In this document: positions 1 to 9,426 of the stretch, piece after piece
Position numbering within the stretch: position 1 is the stretch's first letter
Layout: the number at the start of each line of letters is the position of its first letter
Assembly (NCBI GenBank): GCA_026018925.1
Contig: JAKSZU010000008.1
Span: 11,883,626 to 11,947,625, forward strand
Source: Tupaia tana
Lineage: Eukaryota > Chordata > Mammalia > Scandentia > Tupaiidae
Reading direction: 5' to 3'
DNA length: 64,000 nucleotides
Program-made: the position numbers and the translations under genes
The notes under the pieces: model-generated
The model's database searches: none
Told to the model about the DNA's origin: nothing
What the model saw: only the letters and a program-made list of their open reading frames with translations

Positions 1-241
1 CGCTATAGGGCACGTGCGCTCGCCAGACAGACAGAGAGAGACAGAGAGACAGACAGTGAGAAATCACCCCCCGGGGGGATGGTCACGCCGCAATCCCTTT
101 TCCTACATTCTCCTCTCGGGATCTTGGGCACGCACGCACACGTGCCCAGCGTGAGTTTTAAGCCACCGGGTCCGGGACGCTAACCGCGGTCGACTACGTG
201 GGAGTCCAGCGACATAGCCATTACACTAACTGCTGGTTCCC
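1..241 (-). mobile_element. Family-1 SINE (young), truncated by window edge
   Basis: Minus-strand copy of the tRNA-derived family-1 SINE; its 3' tail lies outside the window. Read on the plus strand it runs from the CTATAGGG motif, through the GACAGACAGAGAG stretch and a C6G6 palindrome (67-78), to the tRNA-like head, which ends in the complement of GGAACCAGCAGTTAG. It is close to the other young copies, so the insertion is recent. Confidence 0.9.
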
Positions 242-244
242 CCT

Positions 245-1190
245 AGTTTTTGTTTTTTGAGGAACCTCCATACTTTTTTCTTTAATGACTGTACTTAGTT
301 GCAATGTACTTTTTCCATATCTACAGCAGCATTTTTTTTGTCTTTTTGATAATAGCTATTCTAACTGGAATAAGATGATATTTCATTGTGCTTTTGATTT
401 GCATTTCCCTGCTGATTAGTGATTGTGACATTTGTCCATATGTTTCTTGGCCATTTTCATGTCTTCTTTTGAGAAGTGTCTATCATTTGTCCATTTAAAA
501 AAAATAGATTATTTGAATTTGTGTGTGTGTGTGTGCTGTTAAGTTGCTTAAGCTGCTTCTATTAGGAGACTTCAAATCTCATGGATTTTTGTATTATTAT
601 AAAACTTATGCATGGCTATTAAAAATGTTTTGGAACAAAAAAACCTCATATTTTAATTCCATTTTTTCACACACTTTTTGGTGTCCCCCTCATATACTCT
701 AGTTATTAATTTTTTGTCAGATGTATCGTTTGAAAATATTTTCTCTTATTTTGTAGGTTATCTCTTCACTTTGTTAATTGTTTCCTTTACTGTGCAGGAA
801 CTTTTTAGTTTAATGTAATCCCATTTGTCTATTTTTGTTATTGTTGTCTGTCTTACTTAAAAATTCTTTGCCCAGAACCATGCCATAAAGTATTTCTCCT
901 ATGTTATCTTCTAATCATTTCATAGTTTGGGTCTTACACTTAAAATTTTTTATCAACTTTGAGTTCATTTTTTAATATAGTGAGACAGGAACCTAGTTTC
1001 CTTCTTCTGCATGTGGATATTCAGTTTCCATAGCAGCACTTACTGAAGTCGCTGTCTCTTCCCCAAGGAATGTTGTTGATCCCTTTGTCAGAAATTAGTG
1101 ATTGGCTACATTTTAGTACGTGGCTATTATTCTTTGAACTTGCAAAGGTGAAATTAATAGGACTGACATTCTTTCCAATGTTTTTAATGA
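245..1190 (-). mobile_element. L1 3' region (ORF2 end / 3'UTR), degraded
   Basis: The plus strand reads as the reverse complement of a mammalian L1 3' end. Recognisable landmarks are TTTGATTTGCATTTCCCT near 399, GTCTTCTTTTGAGAAGTGTC near 461, the TTGTCAGATGTAT segment near 714, CCCATTTGTCTATTTTTG near 819, and TTCTGCATGTGGATATTCAG near 1004. These are standard parts of the ORF2 C-terminal and 3' region. Stops and indels make it non-functional. A (GT)n run lies near 520-534. Confidence 0.85.
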
Positions 1191-1303
1191 ATAACACATT
1201 TCATATTTAAGTTTCTGAGAGACTCATGTCTGGAACCATGAAATGCCTTTAGTCTTTTCATGAGTTACCCAATAATTTAGCTCCCTGGATAAGCTGGGAT
1301 TCT

Positions 1304-1304
<1 letters not shown>

Positions 1305-1342
<38 letters not shown>

Positions 1343-1588
1343 AAGAGGTTTTTGCTATAGGGCACGTACGCTTGCCAGACAGACAGAGAGAGACAGAAAG
1401 CGAGACGAGAAATCACCCCCCAGGGGGATGGCCACGCCGCAATCCCTTCTCCTCCATTCTCCTCTTGGGATCTTGGGCACGTGCCCACACACTCCCTGCT
1501 TGAGTTTTAAGCCGCCGGATGCGGACACAAACTGTGGTCGACTACATGGGAGTCCAGCAACGTAGCCATTACACTAACTGCTGGTCCC
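1305..1588 (-). mobile_element. Family-1 SINE (young) with TSD
   Basis: Complete minus-strand copy with a poly(T) tract of about 35 bases (A-tail on the minus strand) at 1306-1341. It is bounded by a perfect 14-bp target-site duplication, AAGCTGGGATTCTT, at 1291-1304 and 1589-1602. The long pure tail and intact TSD indicate a recent L1-mediated insertion. Confidence 0.93.
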
Positions 1589-1602
1589 AAGCTGGGATTC
1601 TT

Positions 1603-2136
1603 GATGCCCTCCTGGATCAAATGCATCTTCTAAGTTCTCTTGGAGAGTCTGGACAAATTTCTCCAGAATAAGTTCGTTTATACATGGAGTTTGCCTCAAG
1701 TGTCTATCTTCTCCATAATCACTGTATTTAGTCATTAGTAACAGAAAGGTTTATGATTAGCCTGCATCCCATTCACAACTTAAAATAGAAATTTGTACCC
1801 TTCAAATTGTGAACAGTTTTATTTCTTCTACTTTTAGAAGAGCAGAAAAAACAATATAGTTTTTTCTATGATTTGCCCAAAGTAATCAAGTTTCTGAAGA
1901 ACAAAATCAATTTTTTAAAAATAAGCCATTGCATTTAAATGAGGATAAAATTTCAAAAGAAGAAAATGTGTACAATTTTTCTAACAGTATTATGAAACCA
2001 TAGTTTAGGGAAATGGGGAAAGGGAAGGAATGTCTTGCATACCATTCCGTTTCCAGGAAGACCTTTCTTTTTTTCCAACTATTTTTTATTCTTTAAGATC
2101 AGAAGAAAAATACATTTTAATAAATCATATATACTC
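1603..2136. other. Unassigned AT-rich sequence
   Basis: No gene or named repeat is recognisable. It is AT-rich, with no long reading frame. Confidence 0.6.
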
Positions 2137-2268
2137 ATTTTGGGGGCTGGAAGGTGAAAAGCTTTTCCTTTCTCGCTCGCTCTCTCTCTCTTTATCTCTC
2201 TGATCAAATTAAAAATAATCATAACAAATGGAATTAAATAAATAAATAAGTATTCTTTTTAAAAAACT
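2137..2268 (+). mobile_element. Short family-2 SINE remnant (3' half)
   Basis: A stretch of pyrimidine repeats (CTCGCTCGCTCTCTCTC) is followed by TCTGATCAAATTAAAAATAA and an A/T-rich tail. This matches the 3' half of the family-2 elements at 31024, 46493 and 53944 in the opposite orientation. ACTCATTTTT-like repeats at both ends suggest a TSD. Most of the tRNA-like head is missing. Confidence 0.5.
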
Positions 2269-2399
2269 CATTTTTAATCTCAACTATTTATTTATCTATT
2301 TAGACCCTGTGTAAGTCTATTAACGTTTTTTAGTCAGTTGAGTCAGTTGTATGTGTATGTATGAAGCGTGTGTTTTTGTTTGACTTAAACTAGCTTGTT

Positions 2400-2538
2400 T
2401 CATTACATATCTCACCAAATAAATGTTAAGTTCCATTGAGGTGTGGATTCTATTTTGTTGATTGCTTTCTCCTAAGAGCCTATAATATAACATTGCCTAA
2501 GACTCAATAAATTTTGTTGAATAAATGTAATGAACATA
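2400..2538 (+). mobile_element. L2 LINE 3' end
   Basis: The segment ends in the typical L2 tail: a degenerate AAGTTCCATTGAGG...GTGG block, then CTCAATAAATTTTGTTGAATAAATG. It is an ancient fossil fragment without coding capacity. Confidence 0.6.
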
Positions 2539-2548
2539 TTAATAGTGA

Positions 2549-2805
2549 AATTTTTAAGAGGTTTTTGCTATAGGGCGCGTGCGCTCGCCAGACAGACAGA
2601 GAGAGACAGAGAGACAGAAAGCAAGAAATCACCCCCCGGGGGGATGGCCACGCCGCAATCCCTTCTCCTCTATTCTCCTCTTGGGATCTTGGGCACGCAC
2701 GCACACACGCCCGGCGTGAGTTTTAAGCCACTGGGTCTGGGGTGAGAACCGCGGTTGACTACGTGGGAGTCCAGCGACATAGCCATTACACTAACTGCTG
2801 GTTCC
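2549..2805 (-). mobile_element. Family-1 SINE (young) with TSD
   Basis: Complete minus-strand copy with a very short tail (TTTTT). The TSD AATAGTGA is at 2541-2548 and 2806-2813. It carries the uninterrupted C6G6 palindrome at 2632-2643, the best conserved internal inverted repeat of the family. Confidence 0.92.
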
Positions 2806-2813
2806 AATAGTGA

Positions 2814-3127
2814 TTTTTTTTTTTTTTACCCAGAGTGCCCTCATCTTTTATTCAGGAATTAAAATTACCAATGTTTGACAAACTATTTTTGATTTGAGAT
2901 TGTTCAAATGTAGTCTCTTGCTAGAGACTATAGCAACCTGCTAAAGCAGTAGATGGATGTGAAAAAAAACACATTTATTACAAATGTCAAAAGGATTAGA
3001 CAATAACAAAATATAGTATTCAATTAATTACAAATCATATAATAAATTATCAGTGCTAGAAGAGTTTTGAAAAAATTTTAAAAAGTCAATATGCAATGGT
3101 GTCAGACACTTAATAGGTCCTTATTAT
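2814..3127. other. Unassigned AT-rich sequence
   Basis: A T-run near 2813-2826 is followed by AT-rich sequence with no recognisable gene or repeat. Confidence 0.5.
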
Positions 3128-3418
3128 CAGTTACAGCTGGATTACATCCTCCAATAAATTCATATGTTGAACTCCTAACCCCTAGGAACTCAGAATGTGA
3201 CTGTGTTTGGAGATAGGCACTTTAAAGAACGAATTAAGACAAAATGTGATCATATGATTGGGCCCTAATATTATGACTGATGTCCTATTTAGGAGATTAG
3301 GATACAGTTATGCATAGAGAGATCACCATGTAAAGCTCTTTAGAGAAAATTCATCTCTGTGCTTAAGCCACCTAGCATATAGTACTTTAATATTTCACAC
3401 CCAGCAAACTAATCCAGA
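3128..3418 (+). mobile_element. MaLR 5' LTR (MLT1/MST type)
   Basis: The order of blocks is that of a mammalian MaLR LTR: AATTCATATGTTGAACTCCTAACCCC, a GTGACTGTGTTTGGAGATAGG block, AATTAAGACAAAATG, GGGCCCTAATAT, and a degraded 3' end with a CACCCAGCAAACTAAT-like terminus. It sits directly before MaLR internal sequence and shares orientation and family with the LTR at 4615, so it is the 5' LTR of one provirus. Confidence 0.8.
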
Positions 3419-4614
3419 TTTTGGTACTAGGAAATATAGTGCTGGTGTAACAGATACCTAAAACATGTGCGAGTGTCTTTGGAAGTGATTATTAGAAGCT
3501 GGAAGAGTTTTGAGACTGCCCTGAAGAAACCGCTGGTAAAGCTATGAATATTAAAGGTGCTTCTAGTGAAATCTCAAATGGAAATGAAGAACATATTATT
3601 AGAAATTAAAGAAAAGGTGATTCTTATTATAAAGTAGGCAAAAGCAAAAACAAACAAAAAAAAAACTTGTCAAATTGCTTTCTAGTGTTTTGTGGAAAGT
3701 AGAACTTGTGAGAACATACAATTGATGAGATTTCTAAGCCAAATGTTGAAGGTACAGTCTGGTTACCCCTTGCTCCTTGTTTATAGTAAAATGTGAGAGA
3801 ATGGAGGCAAACTGAACAACTACTAAGCAAAAGAAACCAGAAATTAAAGATTTGAAAATTTCTCAGTATACCCATGTTAGAAAAGATGAAAATACATGTT
3901 CTTAGAAGAAAAACAAAAATATTGCTGAACAATCATTTGATAAAGATAAGGCATGTGACTTATGGATCCAATCAGTCATACTAGCAGAAGTCAGGAATAG
4001 CAATAAAATTATATCATCAGACATAGCAGCTTGAAGAGAAGGGATCAAAATGAGATAAAGATAAGGAAGATTGTCTGGCTTCTGGGATTCCACAGAATGG
4101 CCCCAAAGGGCTATTTGGTTGTAAGCATGTTTTATTCTTCAAGAAAAGGAAGGACCAAGAAGGCGATGCTCAGATCTGCAGTACTTCCACTGCAGTTGTT
4201 GGTCTAAGGGGACAGGACTGGCTCCTCCTGCATTCCCCTGAGGCTGTCGAAAATTGAGAAGTGTGGCCATGGCACTGATGGCTCAAAAAGCAGGAAAGCC
4301 TAGTAAACCTGGAGAATATGAAGCCAAAGAAGACTACTGAACCTTTTTTTTGTTATATTTCAAACTTGCTTTTCCTTACTTTTATTTCTGATTTTTGTAT
4401 GGGAATGTTCATCTTATGCCTGTCACATGTGTTTATTTTGGAAGCACATGTCTGGTTTCACAGGTTAACAGTAAAAAAGAAATTTTGCCCCAGGTTGAAT
4501 CTTACTTCTAGTATCACCCCTATGAAGTACTTAGGTAATATGAAAGTGAGATTTTCTACTTAGAGTTGATGCTGGAATGGGTTAAAATTTTGAGGCTATT
4601 GCAATGAAGAGAAG
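3419..4614 (+). mobile_element. MaLR internal region, decayed
   Basis: Starts with ATTTTGGTACTAGGAAA right after the LTR and keeps the order of known MaLR internal sequence: AGCTGGAAGAGTTTTGAG near 3499, GAAATGAAGAACATATTATTAG near 3581, TAGTGTTTTGTGGAAAGTAG near 3684, GCTAAGCAAAA-like blocks near 3820, and GATGCTGGAATGGGTTAA near 4567. MaLR elements encode no envelope and depended on other elements. No intact reading frame remains. Confidence 0.75.
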
Positions 4615-4966
4615 GTACTTCTAACTCCCAGTACCTCATAATTTGGAGATAGAATCTTCAATGAATAACTAGGTTAAAATGAGGTTATATTGTTGGGCTG
4701 TAATCTAATATAGCTGATGTCTTCATAGGAAGAGTAGATTAGGACATGGACACACACACAGTAAAGACTATATGATGACACCAGGCGACAGTGGCCACCT
4801 ACAAACCAGACAGAGAGACCTCAGAAAAAAAATAAATAAATAAGCCCATTAACACCTTAGTTTCAGACTTTCAGCCTCTAAAATTGAGAGAAAGTTATTT
4901 TCAGTTGTTTAAGTCAATTAGTCCGTGGTGCTTTGTTATGGCAATTCTAGCATACTAATGTAGCCT
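4615..4966 (+). mobile_element. MaLR 3' LTR (MLT1/MST type)
   Basis: Resumes the LTR sequence: CTAACTCCCAGTACCTCA, GGAGATAGAATCTTCAATG, GGTTAAAATGAGGTTATA, GGACATGGACACACAC, then CAGCCTCTAAAATTGAGAG, and a 3' end GCTTTGTTATGGCAATTCTAG. The first ~50 bp of the LTR appear lost. Near 4827-4845 there is a short A/AAT-rich insertion. Confidence 0.75.
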
Positions 4967-5677
4967 GCATGCTTCAGATATTCTATTAAAGGAGCTAGAA
5001 AATAGATTGGACCTGCAGCGAGATATTCTTATGTGCTTTCATCTGAACATTTTACTGACATTTAACCACAATTGTGCTTTGTTGCATTTCCAACAGATGA
5101 TTTTAATCTTAATTCAGAAGATTTGTTTTTTAAATTATTCTTCCCTATTCTAAGTCTTTGAAGAACAGGATCTCTTTTTTAAGTCTTACAGGTGAAATGA
5201 AATATAATTATTTTATCTTGCATTATCACACAGGTCTTATTAATAAGTAAGAACATGGTCAATAAAGAGAAAGTTGAAAATGGAAAAGGATTAGAATTTA
5301 GATGGGCCATTTGGATTCTCATGCTTTGAAATTTTGCATATATTAGTATAATATATGCAAAAAATTTTATACCAACACACAATAACACATAAAGCTTATA
5401 TTGAACAATAGTCTCCGTCCCACACACTTTAATCCAACAAAGAAACCATATCTTTAAATGTTTTAATTTATTTATTCTAATAATCATCTCTATATCTGCA
5501 AATAATGCACTCTAATAGTTACAAAGATTCTTGCTGCTTCTGCTCTGAAAAATGTTCCTGTATTATTATTTTGGTAAGTTGAATTCTTTTCTGTTTTCTT
5601 GGTTTACTATTTCAGAAATTTATATTAAGACAATGGACCACATGAACTGATCAATTAGATTTTAACAGTGTTTTTGT
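4967..5677. other. Unassigned AT-rich sequence
   Basis: No gene or repeat is recognised. This is the pre-insertion host sequence left of the composite element. Confidence 0.5.
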
Positions 5678-5697
5678 CTCTATTTTCTATTTTCTTC
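5678..5697. repeat. Left target-site duplication of composite element
   Basis: CTCTATTTTCTATTTTCTTC is identical over 20 bases to 7146-7165. Beyond it the two flanks still share TGA after one mismatch, so the original duplication may have been about 24 bp. A TSD of this length is typical of L1-mediated insertion. Confidence 0.95.
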
Positions 5698-5704
5698 CTG
5701 AAAC

Positions 5705-5721
5705 TTTTTTTTTTTCTTTTT
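5705..5721 (-). other. A-tail of composite element
   Basis: On the plus strand this is 11 T, one C and 5 T, i.e. a near-pure A-tail on the minus strand, a few bases inside the left TSD. It fixes the element's orientation. Confidence 0.85.
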
Positions 5722-6304
5722 GGTAATTCAATTAACATTCCTTCCCTCAGCATCATCACAGCATACAAAATGTGATCTCCCATCCAGTACACACTGCACA
5801 GTGATTCAATCATGCCCATTACAAAAAAAATTTTTCCATTACTAGTTCCTAGAATCACTTCCACCCTTCTTTCTGACCCTCTGTCCCTTCCCACCCCCCT
5901 TAACAATAGGGAACATAGATTCTGTTCAGGGTTGGATTAAGGGTGGGTCTCGTGCAGTTCCGCAATTGTAGGTGAGTCTCCATGTAATATAGTTGCAAGC
6001 GGTTTTGGTAAGCAGAGATGATTATCAGCACAGCATCCATCTTGAGACCACCGGGAATGGTGTTGTGGGGATCTGCAGGGTGAGTTATCCTCGGGTATCT
6101 GGCTTCCTTAGGAATGGTGGAGTAGATCTTGTTTTTCCCTGATGTAATGTAGGGCTGGTAACCATCATCTTCTCATTGTCCATAGGTAGAGAAAATTCTC
6201 CTATACAATATATTTCTCAATTGGTTTAAGACAGCTAGAGTTTCTTTTTGTTGCTTATAGTTGCAAGTTCTTAATCCTTGTTTTCGGCTTCAGTTTGCCT
6301 TCTG
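5722..6304 (-). other. 3' domain of composite element
   Basis: Moderately GC-balanced single-copy sequence between VNTR and A-tail. On the minus strand its last ~190 bp contain a G-rich purine tract (about 5904-5884: GGGGGGTGGGAAGGG) followed by AT-rich sequence. That layout is usual for an L1 3'UTR. The preceding ~400 bp (6300-5905) is not recognised; SVA has an ERV-derived SINE-R in this position. A stop-free stretch of 83 codons at 5655-5906 on the minus strand is not similar to any protein I know and extends past the A-tail into host DNA, so I do not call it a gene. Confidence 0.6.
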
Positions 6305-6884
6305 CGGCCGGCGGCCACGCTCAGGCCCAGGGTCCACGCATAGGCCCAGAGGCCGCGCGCAGTCCCAGCAGCCACGCGCAGGCTCAGGGGCCACGTGCAG
6401 GCCCGGCGGCCACACGTAGGCCCGGTGGCCACACGCAGACGCAGGTCCGGCGGCCACGCGCGGGCCCAGCAGCCACATGTAGGCCCGGCGGCTACACGCA
6501 GTTGCAGGTCCGGCTGCCACGCTCAGACCCGGGGGCCACGCTCAGGCCCGGCGGCCACGCTCAGGCCCGGCGGCCATGTGCAGGCCCAGCGGCCACACTC
6601 AGACCCAGGGGCCACTCACAGGCCCGGGGGCCACGCGCATTTCCGGCGGCCACGTGCAGGCACCAGTCCAGCTGCCACACTCAGGCCCGGCGGCCATGCT
6701 GAGGCCCGGGGGCCACACGCCGGCCCGGCGGCCATGCCCAGGCCCGGCGGCCACGCGCAGGCACAGGCCCGGCGGCCACGCGCAGGTCCAGGGGCCAGGC
6801 ACAGGCCCAGCTGCCATGCTCAGGCCCGGGGGCTACGCACAGGCCCGGCGGCCATGCATAGGTACAGGCCCGGCGGCCGCGCGC
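6305..6884. repeat. Minisatellite (VNTR), 19-bp unit, about 29 units
   Basis: Tandem array with plus-strand consensus GGCCCGGCGGCCACGCGCA. About 24 units are 19 bp and five are 25-bp variants carrying a six-base insertion (GACGCA, GTTGCA, GGCACA, GGTACA and similar). Most units differ from consensus at 1-5 positions. GGCC and CGGC runs make it locally self-complementary. Because 19 is not a multiple of 3 and the unit rarely creates stops, long open frames appear in several frames on both strands; they are by-products. Confidence 0.95.
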
Positions 6885-7145
6885 CATCACCGGAAAGGCG
6901 GCGGGGGCCGGGAGGCCCGGGCTGCAGAACGCGGAACAGAACTCACCCCTGGCCGGTGCCCGCCCCAGGCCGGAGAGACAGCGGGGGCCGGGCAGCCCCG
7001 GCCGTGGAACGCGAAGCGCCCGCCCCGCGGGCCGGCGCCCCAGAGCCCCGCAGGCCGGCGCCCCAGAGCCCCGCGCATGCGCGGCGCCGGGAGCCGGGAG
7101 CCCCAGAGCCCCGCACACGCATGGCCCCAGGAGCCCCAGAGCCCC
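6885..7145 (-). promoter_or_regulatory. CpG-rich 5' segment of composite element
   Basis: Very GC- and CpG-rich, in contrast to the AT-rich surroundings. The block CCCCAGAGCCCC occurs four times at 7038, 7061, 7101 and 7134, spaced 23, 40 and 33 bp, so the element starts in its own short repeat array. On the minus strand GGGGTGAGT at about 6949-6941 resembles a splice donor. As the 5' end of a transcribed element and a small CpG island it may hold the promoter; this is inference, and no TATA box is visible. Confidence 0.45.
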
Positions 7146-7165
7146 CTCTATTTTCTATTTTCTTC
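7146..7165. repeat. Right target-site duplication of composite element
   Basis: Identical over 20 bases to 5678-5697. The element's 5' end abuts it directly. Confidence 0.95.
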
Positions 7166-7369
7166 ATGAGTCATTTGCTTTTATTTTTAGAGGATTTTCT
7201 TAGCACTAACTTGCAAATTATTTTGTTGTTGGTTTTGGCTATCATATTTTCAGTTCATAAGAGCTGTTTCCTAACATAGACTTTTTTTTTTAATAATAAG
7301 CAATTCCTATTTAAAAGATATATTTTTGTTATTTAGGTTATTTAGTTTTGTTTTGTCTATAGTTTTTTT

Positions 7370-7700
7370 TTGGGGGGGGGAGAATACAAAGTGTTTGCAG
7401 ACTTGACAAATGCATACAACCTTGTAACCTACATTCTTATCAGAATATCAAACATTTTCCAGCACGCCAGAAAGTTTATTTGGCCCCTTGCCAGTCAATC
7501 CACCATCTGCCCCAGGCAACAACTGTCCTAATTGCTTTCATGACAGATTAATTTTGTCTATTCTAGAAATTCATTTAAATAGATGTAATTAGGTAAGATG
7601 GATTCTAGTTTGGTTTCAATATTTTATATCTTTCTGACTTTTATGTAATACTCTATCAATTACTAAAAGACATCAAAATTTCCAACTGTGATTATTAATT
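7370..7700 (-). mobile_element. Old L1 3'UTR fragment
   Basis: The plus strand shows a reverse-complemented L1M-type 3' region: a G run after GTTTTTTTTTGGGG, then GACTTGACAAATGCATACA and CAACAACTGTCCTAATTGC. Only fragments remain. Confidence 0.5.
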
Positions 7701-7855
7701 GATCTATTTTTTTTTTGCTTTAGCTATGTTGATTTTACTTCCTAAATTTCTTAGATATTTTATTAGGTATTTACACACTTATGATTGTTTTGTCTTCATT
7801 ATTAACTAAATTTTTACCATTATGAAAGTTCAAATGTTCCATTTTGAAATCTATC

Positions 7856-8124
7856 TTTTTTTTTGTTTTTTGAGAGGTTTTTCGCTATAGGGCGCGTGCG
7901 CTCGCCAGACAGACAGAGAGAGACATAGAGACAGAAAGCGAGAAATCACCCCCCAGGGGGGATGGTCATGCCGCAATCCCTTCTCCTCCATTCTCCTCTC
8001 GGGATCTTGGGCACGCACGCACACGCACCCAGTGTGAGTTGTAAGCCACCGGGTCCGAGACGTGAACCGCGGTCGACTACGTGGCAGTCCAGCGACATAG
8101 CCATTACGCTAACTGCTGGTTCCC
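7856..8124 (-). mobile_element. Family-1 SINE (young) with TSD
   Basis: Complete minus-strand copy with T-rich tail. The TSD GAAATCTATCTTTTT is at 7846-7860 and 8125-8139, merging with the tail on the left. Confidence 0.93.
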
Positions 8125-8401
8125 GAAATCTATCTTTTTTAAAATTACTTTCTCATAATTACTGTTTGCTAGATATATTTTTCTGTCTTACTTCATATCT
8201 GTCTTTGTATTTATATTGCATCATTTGAAGACAACATACAAAGGAATTTTACTTCCATATAACCTGGCTAATTTGATTTATAATTGGATATTTATTTACA
8301 TTTTATGTAAACATTAATATGCTACATACCTAGTATTTTCACTTCCTATATTGACTTTTAAGCTAAGCCATTTAACAATATCTTTAAGTGGCCTTAAAGG
8401 A

Positions 8402-8515
8402 ATTATGGCCATAGGGTATGTGCACTCACAAGAGAGACAGAGAGAAGGAAAGAGAAATCACTTCCCAGAGAAGATGCCATAATTTAATTCCTTCTCAATC
8501 TTCTCAGGATTTTGG

Positions 8516-8559
<44 letters not shown>

Positions 8560-8652
8560 AGCATGATTATTGAGCTGTCAGGTCTGGGACTTGAATCGCA
8601 GTCACCTGCATAGGAATCCAGCACCTTAACTGCCATGCCACTTTCTGGCCCT
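8402..8652 (-). mobile_element. Family-1-related SINE (old copy)
   Basis: Diverged minus-strand relative of family 1: GGGTATGTGCACTCAC, purine repeats, CTCAGGATTTTGGGCACA, then the tRNA-like head ending in the complement of GGGCCAGAAAGTGGCATGGCAG. Its internal GT-rich spacer has expanded into an (AC)n microsatellite at about 8521-8556. Confidence 0.75.
8521..8556. repeat. (AC)n microsatellite
   Basis: Nearly pure AC dinucleotide run of about 36 bp, grown from the GT/AC-rich spacer of an old family-1 SINE. Confidence 0.9.
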
Positions 8653-9170
8653 GCAATACATTTTCTTAACTTACCACTTATAAAGATGCCAATCACAAAA
8701 GACCACGTGTATATAATTCCATTTATATTAAAGTTCAGAGTAGAGAAATCTGCAGAGACCAAATGTATATCAATGTCTATTTAGAGCTTTTTCATTTGTG
8801 CAAAAAAAAAAAAAAAAAGGCTGTGGGAATTGTGATGAGATTACATTTAATCTGTAAAATCACTTTGGATAGTATTGACACCTCAACAGCATTGAGTTTT
8901 TCGATCCATTAACATTGGATGTATTTCCATTTATTTAGGTTTTCTTTAATTTATTTAAAGAATGTTTTGTAGATTTCAGTGTACCAATTTTTCACTTCCT
9001 TGATTAGATCTCTTATTAGATACTTAATTATTTTAGATGCCTTTGTAAGTAGAATTATTTTCTTAATTTCCTTTCTGTATTGTTCATTGTAGTTGTTCAG
9101 AAATCCAATGGATTTTTGTTAGTAGATTTAGTTTCCTAAAACTTAATTGGATATATTATTCTAGATTTTT

Positions 9171-9426
9171 TTTTTTTGGAGAGGTTTTTGCTATAGGGCA
9201 CGTGCACTCAAGAGACAGACAGAGAGAGACAGAGAGACAGAAAGTAAGAAATCACACCCCAGGGGAGATGGCCACGCCGCAATCCCTTCTCCTCCATTCT
9301 CTTCTTGGGATCTTGGGCACACATGCACACGCACCCGGCATGAGTTTAAGCCACCGGGTCTGGGACTCGAACCAGTCGGCTACATGGGAGTCCAGTGACA
9401 TAGCCATTATGTTAACTGCTGGTCCC
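9171..9426 (-). mobile_element. Family-1 SINE with TSD, nested in L1
   Basis: Complete minus-strand copy with perfect 14-bp TSD TATTCTAGATTTTT at 9157-9170 and 9427-9440. L1 sequence continues on either side. Confidence 0.93.

Larger units (their letters stand above)
5698..7145 (-). mobile_element. SVA-like composite retrotransposon carrying a VNTR
   Basis: A single insertion of about 1.45 kb bounded by a perfect 20-bp TSD. Read on the minus strand the order is: CpG-rich 5' segment (7145 to about 6885), 580-bp minisatellite with 19-bp units (6884-6305), a 3' domain of about 580 bp (6304-5722), and an A-tail (5721-5705, with one G). The A-tail sits at the 3' end and a TSD encloses all parts, so the parts were copied as one RNA, presumably by L1 machinery. 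The plan matches hominoid SVA (GC-rich 5' part, VNTR, SINE-R, poly(A)) and gibbon LAVA, but there is no Alu-like part and I do not recognise the 3' domain. It contains no credible protein gene. Alternatives are an internally deleted L1 (5'UTR with tandem repeats joined to a 3'UTR) or a retrocopy of a non-coding RNA. Confidence 0.85.

Noticed and set aside
2530-2745. Short open frames inside family-1 SINEs with recurring Arg/Glu-rich translations
   Set aside because: The same peptide-like strings recur in every SINE copy on both strands; they are translations of a non-coding element.
4318-4563. Open frame of 81 codons in the MaLR provirus as a gag-type gene
   Set aside because: It lies across the decayed internal region and shows no capsid or nucleocapsid motif; it is best read as chance.
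6305-6884. CRISPR-like array
   Set aside because: Units are contiguous with no unique spacers, and the context is mammalian.
6295-7279. Long open frames (135 to 294 codons) on both strands across the minisatellite, rich in Pro, Gly, Ala, Arg and His
   Set aside because: They come from a stop-poor 19-bp repeat read in all frames. Composition is repeat-driven, several frames and both strands are open at once, and the longest runs out into flanking host sequence.
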